From positions 19,902,001 through 19,966,000 of the forward strand of contig NC_088788.1 in assembly GCF_949628265.1 (NCBI RefSeq): DNA of 64,000 nt. Reading direction: 5' to 3'. This document shows, in pieces, positions 12,901 to 23,759 of the stretch; positions within the stretch are counted from its first letter, which is position 1, and each line of letters begins with the position of its first letter. The notes under the pieces are model-generated. The model was not told where the DNA came from. It was given only the letters and a program-made list of their open reading frames with translations, and searched no databases. The position numbers and the translations under genes are program-made. This DNA comes from Cloeon dipterum (lineage: Eukaryota; Arthropoda; Insecta; Ephemeroptera; Baetidae).

Positions 12901-15900
12901 GCTGATTGCATAAAGCTACTGGAGACAAAAGGTGATCAGTGCCGAAGACTCTTTGTTCCATCAGCCTCTGCGCGAGTTTAATCGCATTATGCACCCCAAC
13001 CTCTCTGATATCAGCACTGTTTGTTCCCGCAAATTTGTATTCACATCACAGCCAATCCTGCTGATTATTTGGCTTGTTAGTGTGCGCAACAGATTAATTC
13101 ATTTCCAATTAAAACCAGTGCCGAATGCTGAAATCGGGAGCTTGTGGCTCTGATATTAAAATTCCAGCCTCGAAACAAGAAGGCGTTTAATTATGCTATA
13201 ATCTGCAAATAAAATCTCGTTTAACATCCTGAAAAAGTGAAATTAACCGCTTGGCAGTTTCAAAACTTTGAGATCCTCGTAAAGATAAAAATGGAAGCAA
13301 GCTTAATGAGTCCACGCTGGAAATTAAAAAAAAGAAGAAGAAATAAAAAATATTTTGGACTCTGATTCTGGCCTGCTGTCTCGGAGGTCGCTCACTCTGA
13401 CTTTTTTATCTCCTCGCTGATGTAATTAAGGTGTAAAAATTTTATTAGGTGGTATAAAGAAGATGTTGTCGGCGGCGGTGGTAATCAAATTTGCAGACGC
13501 GCTCGCTAAACGCTCGTTCACATGTTGTGGTGTATGTGCGCGCAAAATTGGTTTTCCTTGGCTTACGGAGTGCAAATTTATTATGAGCAAACTTTTGCGC
13601 GGCATTGACTGCGAAAGGGTAAAAGTCGGGCTAAGGAGATTTAAAAAGAACGCAGTTTAAGGTGTGTTTGTTATAATTGTGGTTTTGCATTTGTAAATTA
13701 AATAGATTAGTTAAAATAATTTTTAAAATCTAAAGAAATTTTCTTTTAGAAATATTTTTATGGCTCATTTTAATAAACTTGCATGATCTTTAGCTTAGTA
13801 TCATAAAGGTTCAAAATTGATTTGACTCTTTCTCATAGTCTACATTTTCAGAAAATATTTTAAGTGTACGTTTTTTTCAGAAAATTCAGTTTGTTTGAAT
13901 CATGTGTCCATTAAAAATTACTTTTGTTTTATAATTATTAAGAAAATGTGCTGAATAGTTGATATTTGTAATTATTAACTCAAATATATATGATAATTAA
14001 TTGCTGAACCGAGAATCAAGAGTCTCTTCCGCGAAAAAGGATGCAGGGGATTCATTTAAATAATTGAACCCCACAGCAAATATATTTTTTCTATGTCACC
14101 TGACAGAGGCATCCTTGTTTCAATAATGTCATTTAGGCTTCTTTTGGCAAAATTAAAAAAAAACGGTGGATTGAATAGGCCTGGTTCAAATGTATGCAAT
14201 TAACCATTTTATGCATTCCATTTTACAAGGTGGTGGTGCTGGTGCATGACCTTGCACTAATTCTCTCGTTTCGTGCCCGAGCAGTAAAGTAATTTATGCA
14301 GACGGCCTCGCCTGGCGGTCGCACAGGTTGCATACATCGATTTAACATTCGTCTTTCTTTGCAGCTGATACGGACAATCGAGAGTGCCATGATAAAACCG
14401 ACTATCGGGGAAAATGGCAATGGAGGCGTAGCGAGGCGAACGTCTTATTGATTATATCCATCCCCCGGTGCAATATCTGCCGAGAAATATTAAAATGAGA
14501 CCCCTTTATCTGCTGGCAGACACACGCGCCGCTCGCTTGGCGCGCGCTCACACACATACACGGAGAAATCAGTTTGCCTTTTTGCGCCATGCCGGAATCA
14601 TAACTGCAATATCCGCGCGTGTGTATTAATGCCATAAATTTCAATAATATTTGAACCTTGCGGCTTTTAGGGGCTGCAACCGGCAGCACATAATAGGCAA
14701 TATTCACGGGCCAGAGTGCGCCAAATGGCCCCATATGGTACCTGATGCTGTTGTCGGCCAACGGAGGTCCTTAGTCTCAATCAAGCCGACACCCAATGAC
14801 CAATTTAAGGTCAGTTCTGGCGCCATTTTTCGCACTTTATGTCCACTTTTAATGTTGTGCTGTGACATTTATTAAAACTCGGCGACCGCTTTTGTTCCTG
14901 CGAGGCTTGCGCTCGGAAAAATATTCACGGGGTGGAGAGTTCATGCAGTTTGGGCTTGTTCGTCAATTCCAGATTATGGGGGCTATTTACATTGGACCCT
15001 TGGGGCTAAAGCAGCTCATTTAAATGCAACCCATGAGCTCTAAAAGGTCCGGCTTTTGGTGTCACCGCGCATAAATTGGAAAACCGTTCTCCAGATTCAA
15101 AATCATGAATTTTATCATGGTTCCTTTGCTTATTACGGATTTGGAGTAAAAATTATTACTCTATAGAGCAAGGAATAAACTAACAGCGCAACAGGAGAAA
15201 TATTTTAGTTGGTCTCTTTTTTAAAATTAAATCAAATATAGTAGTTGAAAGAAGTTGCCCCATCCCTATTAAGGAATGTACAAAGCTATATGATTATCCA
15301 TTATTTTTCTCTTGATTGAAATACGTTTGGAGTGTAAAATTAGCACGAATCATGACTTTGTAAGCATTTTGAAACAATTTCAAAATCTCTTGTTTTCAAT
15401 TATTTGCTGCTCATTGACTTTTTTACCATTTCAGTGAAAAAGGCAATGAATTGCCTACATTTTGAAATATTGACGATCGATTCCTATTTGACGGAAAATT
15501 GACTCTTTTTAAATTTGCCAAGTTGAAAGGCTTTTCTATAAAATGTGAACTGCTTTTTATCAAGACATGGTGGTTCTTGGGAAGTCCTTGGTATTCGTCA
15601 GGTGGTGCTACGGCATTTCTCCGCACTAATTTCAGAGTCCATCTATTGCTGTGTATTCTGGACGCGATTAATTTTTTGCTAGTGTACTCAAAATCAAAAA
15701 CAGCACAGCCAATCGAGGTAGATGAATTATAAATAAAATTAGATTACTAATATGAGACTATTTTTCTCGTTTCTTCCGCGTTTGGCTGCAATCAAATTTT
15801 TCCTCAAATCTCAAAATTAATTCTTTCTTTATCAAGGATTAAATTCGAACTAGCAAGATCGAATCTGAAATTAGAGTGGTAGTCACACCATGTATTAATA

Positions 15901-18270
15901 TATATTATGGTGTCGCGCGTCGCACCATCTTTTTGCGCCTTTGACCAGACCCACAAAATAACAATGATTTAAAAAGACCAGCAATAAAATTTTAACTACG
16001 TCGAATGATTATTTAATTGATTTAATTGGTTCTATCTTGTATTTGCTTAAAATAATAAAAAACTTTTGACATTTACGTTGCAAACTCAAAGGGATCTCAA
16101 AGAGACAAACACTCGCAAAAGCAGCATGTGCTTACAACAACATGCCAATCTGAAAACAGGGTTCTCACAGAGTTAAATCGCAGCGCAGATACGCTTCGCA
16201 GAGTTCATTCCCAGCGGAGCTAAGAGAGCACTGACTGATTCAGAGGATGGATATATACTCCGCAGGCTATTTGAAGTGCACAGAGCGGGTTTTTACGGCG
16301 ACAGCGTCGTGTGCGAAATGCAGCAGCAAAACTCTGCACAAAAGTCAAACAGATAGCGTTCAATTTGTTTTATTGTCGCAGCTTCATTTCCAGCGGAACA
16401 CATCGAATCTGCAATTCAGAGTGTGTGGTTGAACAACTTATTTGCATGCGATTCACGACTGTTTGAAATGAAAAAAAAAGATAAAAGCATTTATTATGGG
16501 GTTGTGTAAAGCAGTTGACTTGATACTATTACCCTGAATCATTTCGAATGTCAGAGAAGAGAATTTTATTTTCTCTGGGGCTCATAGCTCACAGAGTTTC
16601 TTTATATAGAAAACAGCTAAAATAGGAAATGAAACGAAATTATAATTATTTGCTTTTACACAGCTTTTTCTAGCAAATTATTCCCCGTTTGATGTTCACA
16701 AAAAAATTAGCTCCTCAATATTTAAAAGAGAGAGCGATTCCTTGTCAATACTGCGTTGCGGCTCGCAGTGTCAAGGCAATGGGATATATTTGAGTATTTT
16801 TTAGGTCTGTTTCTGCCTGTCCAATGTCAGAGAGGGCAAAACAAGGATGTCTGTCAATAATTACCTCGGTGCTGGATGGCGAAAAGAGATGGCCACATTT
16901 TGGCCCAAGCTCCTCTTGCAGTCATTCAGGCCCCATGTTTTTCCGCCCCACGGTGTTATTAGGACGGAATGTGCTGTGCAGTAGTGGTTAAAAAAGGCAA
17001 CAATTTAAGATATCAAAATAATATAAAATATACTGTTTTTGATCTAGTCTACTCATGTGTTTATTGTATAGGTTGTGACGAACTCATCCTCTAAATTCCA
17101 GATTCTTTCACAACCCTTACACTTTTTGTTCCACTTTCAAGTGAACTCGCTTGCTTTTGCAAGAACAAACCCCATCCTCTATAGTTCATTTTTCATGTGC
17201 GCAGTGAGAGGCAAATTTATCTGTCTTTTAATGAGCAATTTCATACAGCATGCGTGAATTTTCTTGTTGCAAAAGGTGCTTTCGCAATCCAATTGCAGCC
17301 GCACTCGATTTATTTACACCTTTTTCATACCTGTACGTGAGCAAACTGCGAGCGCATTTGCTTGTGATTCACGCTCCGCCATGTACGCTTTTTGTGCCCA
17401 TTACGTGCTGGATCTTTGCTTTTGCCTCGTATTCACGGACAATGCAGCAACAGAGCAGATCTGTGTGGTTTATCTCGGTAAATAAAGGGGAGTATTCAGA
17501 CATCCATCTCTCTCTCTCTCAGCCGGGTGTGTGACAATGTGGGTCACGTGGCCGCAGATATAGAGCGTAATTTCTGCAAAGAACGGCGCGACAGTGAAAA
17601 ATGATGTGCCGGCGCTTGGTATTCAAGAGCGGTACAGTCGCGCTGCTCCGTTGCATCAGAAATAATATATACACATATAATCACGCCGGCACTCTTTTTG
17701 TGCCAAAGGATAATTTATTGCGAAGCAAAAACTTTGCAAGCAGAAAATACTACACCGTGTCACGCCCAAAATATTTAAATTCTCTGCTATGCACATTTGA
17801 ATCCCGGAAATGAAGATGCTTTGTGCTGGAAACAAGCATGTCTGTGGAACAAAAATTTTCGTCGCCAGCACAAGACCGTTTGAAGAGATAATCAATACGC
17901 TCACACAGGGGGCGGAATTCCTCTCCTGAAACTGTGAAGGCAAACACAAAACTTTTGTAATAACTGCCAGGCATAAATCACGATAGGATTCCAATATAAT
18001 ACTTATTGCACGCCCCGCCATATGTAGCACCTTAGCGCTTGTCCAATAATTTTGTTAACAAGCGCAGAAACTTTTAGACGCAGCCTGCTCCTCAATTTTT
18101 ATGTTATAACACCTAACACTGCACCCAATACTGTGCAGTTGCAACACGTTAAACTTAACCAATATAATATTCAAATTTAATTTTCTTTAAACTACCAGTT
18201 TACCTTTTGAATAATCAATTGGATGACTTAACCCTCCAAAGTAATTATTATTGAAAAAATAATTGGTGAC
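8950..18270. other. 9.3-kb gene-less stretch
   Basis: This region is mostly AT-rich with GC-richer blocks near 8950-9320, 10370-10780, 11150-11600, 12780-13160 and 14220-14960. It contains one GA tract (9879-9936) and a small cluster of inverted CACCAT/ATGGTG units at 15886-15928. Open frames of up to 170 residues (for example minus 11482-10970) have no recognisable domains and overlap frames on the other strand. No coding exon, RNA gene or transposon could be supported. Confidence 0.5.
9879..9936. repeat. (GA)n microsatellite
   Basis: About 58 bases of GA dinucleotide repeat with one interruption near its start. It creates spurious Ser-Leu open frames on the minus strand. Confidence 0.95.
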
Positions 18271-18279
18271 TTTAAACCT

Positions 18280-18300
18280 TTTATTTTTTTTATTTTTATT
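18280..18300 (-). terminator. cluster of three poly(A) signals for ELAC1
   Basis: On the minus strand, three AATAAA hexamers occur within 21 bases (18285-18280, 18294-18289, 18300-18295). They begin about 135 bases after the ELAC1 stop codon, which makes them its likely cleavage signals. Confidence 0.5.
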
Positions 18301-18434
18301 TATCCCTGTCCGAGGACCGGACAGCTCACCAGTTTAACACAAAGTCTTCTGGATTACTTGTCACACATTTTAAGTCCATAAAAACGGTAATGTATATAAT
18401 TCATATTTTGACTCGGCACTCAAAATGTTGATAA

Positions 18435-20665
18435 CTATCCATCCTGAATGACGTTTAGGATCCGTTTCACAGAAAATTCAAGCAAATCATGGGCCAGATG
18501 AACCTTACATGAAGTATTTCCTAACTCTGAGAGAGATTCTTCAGCTTCCTTCTGCAAAATATCAACTGTTGGTCCTTCCTGCAATAGACAATAATAATGA
18601 TTCTTTGATAAATAAAACTATTAATTTATTTGCCGAGTTTACCTCTTCCGAAGTTGCTCGGTACCTCTGGCTAAAGTGGGTCAAGATAAGATTTCTGGCG
18701 CTGATTTCATGGGCATATTTCGCTGCCATCCCGGGCGTGGAGTGACCTTTTTCTAGCGCATTTTCAAGCATGCTGTTTTCCAACGTAGATTCATGAACTA
18801 GCGCATCACTATTTCTGAATAAGAGAACATTACATATTTCACATCATCTCTCTTTCTATCACTCTATTTTTAAGATTAAATGTTTGTATTCAAATTGAAT
18901 AATTAGTAATGCACCACGTTTTTAAGATTCTTATCAAAGTCTTAAAAAAATTAGGGCGGTGTCTTCTACTTTCTGAACTGCTTAGCAGAGCAAATGCCAA
19001 AAAAGTTGTTATACTTTGTATTGCTACAAAATTAAGTTTTCTTGAGATGTAGTTTCACTAATTTTCGCCGCACATTAACAGTTTTTTTAAGGAAGTTCTA
19101 GCTTTCCTAATAATTAGATTAAGATGCTGATTTTCACTTAGAAATCAGAAGGGATTTACTAGAATGATATTAGCAAACAAACAGCAAAATTCAGATATCA
19201 ATATTAAAAAGCAGCAATGCAAGGAATACCATACTAAAACCTTAAAATATTAACAAATTTGTATCCGCATGATAAAAAGCACAAAAGCAATTAAAAAGGA
19301 ACAAGCTTTAAGTGAGAATCACATGTTGTTAATCTACATGAAGTTATTTTAAGTTGCTGAAAATACTTACAAGGCCATCTTTATCATTCTGTCCGAGTTG
19401 CATGTGTCACCCATGATCGTGATTTTCCTCCCTTTCTTTGGCGATCCCACAACATCTTTTGATCTGACCTGAATCAAACGGAATTAAAAAATTTTTAAAG
19501 CTTTTTTTTCAATATGGTTCAAACCAGATTTCCATCAAAAGTGACATCTTCCCCTTGCTTGAGTCTACTGTAAACGTTTCCAGGCGGTATTTTCATTGAT
19601 GCAAGTTTATCAACATCAAGTTTGCCACTCAAATCTGGCTCCTCAATCACATAGCCAAAACTAGGGATCCTTAAATGTTCATTGTGTCCAGCTAGCACGC
19701 TAGTCTTGCCTTTTACTTTTGAAATCCTAAAATCAGAACACATTAGTTATTAGTACTTGCTCTTTACATAATAAAACTTAAGTTTGCTTTACACAGTCCA
19801 TGCGTCATTTTGTGCCGAGATAGAGTCTCCAAGCAGCTCTTGTGGGTGTAGGGGCCCACTAACTAAATCAGGTTTCCATTTGTCCCAGTCTTGTGGCAGC
19901 TGGTAGCTCTCTGGAATCAGCTCATGGACCTTATAACACATTATTGAGTTTAGTCAATTATTGATTCAGAGTTATTTTCCCATTATTAAATAGAAATTTT
20001 AAAATAATGTTTTATTATTAACTATTTTAAATTATTTATCATTTTGATGGCAAAATAATTATGATTACATATCCAAGTTAAAATCTATCAATCAATCCAC
20101 AATTTCTATATTACACATTACCTTAAACTTAAATGGGAGCTCGCTCCTAGATAAATATAAACTCTGTCTGACAAACTGTCTTAAACCCTGGGGGCCGTAA
20201 ATATCTAGTATGAAATCACTCTTGAAAGAAGCTTGTGTGGAAATTGTGGCAATCAATCCTGGAAGACCAAAGAGCTGAAAAATTGATAGATATATTAAAG
20301 TCTGCGTCTTTTTAAGTTTACAGCATCCTTACATGATCACCATGAAGGTGTGTTATGAAAATTTTAGTTATTTTTCCTGGTCTAACGCAACTTCTCTGAA
20401 GCTGTACTTGAGAGCCTTCCCCGCAGTCAAAAATCCAGACAGAGCCATCTGAAAATAATATACCAAAATTTAATTCTATTGCATAATAAGTACATATATG
20501 TACATACATTAATATCGATACGCCACAACATATATTATTTTGCGATTCTAAAATAGATTTATGTAGATACGCAATAATGTTACCTGCATGACGCAGAGCA
20601 AGGCAAGATACACTTCTGTGATAAGTTGGAAAACATGACGCAGTTCCCAAAAAAATTAATTGCAT
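18435..20665 (-). CDS. ELAC1: ribonuclease Z, short form (ELAC1 tRNA 3' endonuclease)
   Basis: Eight exons: 20665-20584, 20448-20333, 20274-20122, 19929-19793, 19726-19525, 19468-19371, 18814-18643 and 18578-18435. Every junction has GT/AG ends and keeps frame, giving 367 residues, close to the ~363 of vertebrate ELAC1. It starts [18 protein letters not shown], the usual N-terminus of short tRNase Z. The metallo-beta-lactamase zinc motif H61-L-H63-G-D65-H66 sits at the end of exon 2. Further family signatures are a His-rich RIPSFGY motif near residues 177-188, GDT at 250-252, HEST at 270-273, GHSTP at 286-290 and LTHFSQRY at 307-314. The enzyme trims or repairs tRNA 3' ends; human ELAC1 is reported to clear 2',3'-cyclic phosphates after ribosome rescue. 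It shares a divergent promoter with GMD. The region 18815-19370 is its largest intron. The assignment is secure. Confidence 0.96.
20513..20520. promoter_or_regulatory. DRE-like palindrome TATCGATA in ELAC1 intron 1
   Basis: TATCGATA is the core of the DNA replication-related element bound by DREF in Drosophila, typical of housekeeping promoters. Here it lies in ELAC1 intron 1, about 145 bases inside the start codon. A function here is inferred, and a chance match in AT-rich DNA is possible. Confidence 0.3.
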
Positions 20666-21100
20666 TTTAAATATTCCCGACGATAAAATAACAGCGTTAA
20701 AAATAAGGCAATATCAAGAAGTACAACATAGTAAAAAATAAAATTTAAAATAGGCGTGCAAACGACGAGGGTATAAAATGTAAACAATCCTTCAGAGGGA
20801 GAAGAGAGAAGAGAACTGACAGCACGCAATGGGCGTGGTGGAGAGCCAATCAAAAAGCAGACAGCTAGATTTAGCCAATTGGAGGGCAAGCTGAAGCCAG
20901 CATCCAATAAAATGACTCTGGTAAAATAGTGAGTGTTTTTACACAGTACACTGTACAATCAGCTGCTGATAACAAACGCTCTGTCAACTCGACTTATATT
21001 CAGCCTTTTCCTGTCCCCGTGGCAGAGTAACGCGTCTCTGGCGAATGCCACTGTACTGCTGACTCGCAGGACCTCCGGTTACGTGGAAAATCTTGTTGAA
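20666..21100. promoter_or_regulatory. shared divergent promoter between ELAC1 and GMD
   Basis: Only 435 bases separate the two start codons, which face away from each other. The interval has CCAAT boxes at 20846-20850, 20875-20879 and 20904-20908. A GC/KLF-type box, GGGCGTGG, lies at 20831-20838. No TATA box sits at a suitable place for either gene. This is the usual pattern of a bidirectional housekeeping promoter. Transcription start sites cannot be placed from sequence alone. Confidence 0.65.
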
Positions 21101-23388
21101 ATGGCTGCTGCGTCTGCTGAAAACGGCGCCCGGAAAGTCGCCCTCATCACCGGAATCACTGGCCAGGTTCGCTCCTTTTCCATTGTATTTTGGAATTTTA
21201 CCGACTCTCCTGTATTGAAGATATGAGTATCTCACATTGTTTACCTTCTTCAGGATGGCTCGTACCTTGCCGAGTTCCTCATTGCCAAGGGCTACGAGGT
21301 GCACGGAATCATCCGCCGTGCAAGCACATTCAATACCGGCAGGATCGAGCACCTCTATGCAGACCCAAAGTCCCACAAAGAGGGCAAAATGGTACTCCAT
21401 TATGGTGACATGACAGACAGCAGCTGTCTCGGCAAAATTATCAGCACGGTCCGACCGACAGAAATTTACAACCTGGCAGCTCAGAGCCACGTCAAGGTTT
21501 TTCCTCAATCTGAAACTTTTGAATGTTGAATTTTATTTGTATTTGGTTTGCAGGTGTCTTTTGACCTGAGTGAATACACTGCTGAGGTGGATGCTCTTGG
21601 TACATTAAGGCTTTTGGATGCCATCCGCACCTGTGGGCTAGACAAACAGGTGAAATTTTATCAAGCTTCAACTTCGGAACTCTATGGAAAAGTACAAGAA
21701 ACCCCTCAAAAGGAGACGACACCCTTCTACCCTAGATCACCCTATGGTAAATTTAGATTTAAATCGCAGATTTCCCCCTTAATTAAAACCTGGATGTCTA
21801 ATTATTTTAAATGCTCAAGTCTGTCAGGGGGACAAGGAAGGGGATTAGCTATAATACAAATAATGTTGATTGGATTTAACTTACTGATAGTACCAAACTG
21901 AAAATAAAAATGAATTCAAATATGGCTTTCAAACAGATTTAATTGTCTGATAAATTCAGGCCATTGGATCATTTTACATTGATTAACAAGTCAAAGCAAA
22001 CAAATAAATTTCGTTGTAAATTTCAGCATGCGCCAAGCTCTACGGGTACTGGATAGTTGTGAATTACAGAGAAGCGTACGACATGTTTGCATGCAATGGG
22101 ATTCTATTCAACCACGAAAGCCCAAGAAGAGGAGAGAACTTTGTTACCAGAAAAATTACTAGATCTGTCGCGAAAATTACGCTTGGCCAGATGGAGTGCC
22201 TGGAGCTGGGAAATCTAGACTCAAAACGAGACTGGGGACACGCTAAAGACTATGTTGAGGTACTATCCTTTTTCATCAAAGCATCAAACTTAAGTGACCA
22301 AAGCTAAGGATGCAATTTTAATTGTGTGCCTTGTCTCATGATGATATAATAAGTTAACTACTAATCATTTTTATTTCACTTAGTTATAACTTTATATCTT
22401 ATTAATGGCACTCTCCATAAATTATTTTTGTAAAGAGAGCAGCGATTTATTGTCAGTTGTTCAGTTGAAATTTTTCTTACGCAGCATAAACTGTGCATAG
22501 ATATCTGGCTTAATTTGTGTGTGTCAGAATCAATTTATTATGCATTAGAAAAAATCATGTTTTTCTTCGTATATATTTATAAAATAAAATAAATTACTGT
22601 CCAACTGAATATAGTAGTTCTTTTCAGTAACGATAAGAATAGGCGCTGCATTTTTATTATTAATTTCTGATTTTGGATTGGGCATAGTTGCTCTGCTTAT
22701 CCACAGTAAATTGACTTGAATCTAAAAGTGGAATTACTTATCAAAATAAAACTTTTGAAACCAACTTACAAAATGCACACATTGCAGGCAATGTGGCTGA
22801 TGCTGCAGCAGGAGAAGCCCGAAGACTTTGTTATTGCAACTGGTGAGACAAGAAGCGTCAGAGAGTTTGTTGAAGCATCCTTTAAGCATATTGGCAAGGA
22901 AATAATTTGGGAAGGTGAAGGAGTCAATGAGGTTGGCAAGGAGAAAGACACTGGCATTGTCAGAGTTCGAGTAAATCCAAAATACTTCCGCCCTACTGAA
23001 GTGGTAAGGCTAACATTCTTGTAATATTAGGTCGTTTGTTAGCTGAGTAATTCAGCTTAACTGATAAAAAAGTGATATTTAATGCTCTTCAGCAGTTTTT
23101 TATTATCAATTTGTGCTATACAATTTGCTGCACTTAAAAAACATGATAGAATCGCTATCACCATCTTTGATAAGTACTACATAATTCTGATGTTTTAAGG
23201 ACCTTTTGCTTGGTGATTCCACTAAAGCCAAAGAAAAATTGGGCTGGATACCGAAAGTAGGATTCCAGGTATTGCAATGATTGGCGCTTAATCTCAATGG
23301 TATTAATTTTTAATCTCCACTCTAGGAATTGGTGACTGACATGATGAATTCTGATATAAAACTGATGAAGCAAAACTCATGTGCGTAA
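21101..23388 (+). CDS. GMD: GDP-mannose 4,6-dehydratase
   Basis: Seven exons: 21101-21166, 21254-21496, 21554-21746, 22027-22259, 22788-23003, 23200-23268 and 23326-23388 (TAA). All junctions are GT/AG and in frame, giving 360 residues against about 370 in the family. It is an extended short-chain dehydrogenase. The NADP-binding glycine motif is [12 protein letters not shown], with glycines at 18, 21 and 24. The catalytic set is T143, E145, Y167 and K171 (STSELYG and SPYxxxK). Other family blocks are [31 protein letters not shown] and RPTEV. At the exon 3/4 junction the usual SPYGAAK reads SPYACAK, which keeps Tyr and Lys. The enzyme makes GDP-4-keto-6-deoxymannose from GDP-mannose in the cytosol, the first step of GDP-fucose synthesis. 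I chose the ATG at 21101 because the open frame upstream has no ATG. The gene is divergent from ELAC1. Confidence 0.97.
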
Positions 23389-23747
23389 CGCGAAGATAAT
23401 GAGTGCGTTTGAAGTCACAAAAGTGCAATGCTTTTTTAAGGCCGTTGTTTGATGCATTTCAAATTTTATTTCTGGACAAGTTTTTACAATTCGAATCTGT
23501 TGGTGTTTCCACTGTTGTTATACATAATATGTCATGCTTTAAGTTTTATTGCATATTACAATTTTGCATTGTTTGAAGGGTTGCTAACTATAAAACTGTG
23601 TGTAATATTTTAAATAATTGTGCATTCCATTATTTCTGATTTGAAAATGCATTTCAATTATTGAACACTGTCAATTTTTCCTGTATTTGTGCACAGAAAT
23701 GATATGTGCAGCTAGTCTGCTATTGGTTCTATTTACAAACGAAAGTA

Positions 23748-23753
23748 AATAAA
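23748..23753 (+). terminator. candidate poly(A) signal of GMD
   Basis: AATAAA lies about 360 bases after the GMD stop codon, on the same strand. It is the first clear hexamer I noticed downstream. Its use is inferred. Confidence 0.35.
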
Positions 23754-23759
23754 AATCAT

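Noticed and set aside
20933..21100. Possible N-terminal extension of GMD in the open frame upstream of 21101
   Set aside because: The frame is open but contains no ATG, and the interval is the promoter/5' UTR. The family normally starts a short way before the NADP-binding loop.
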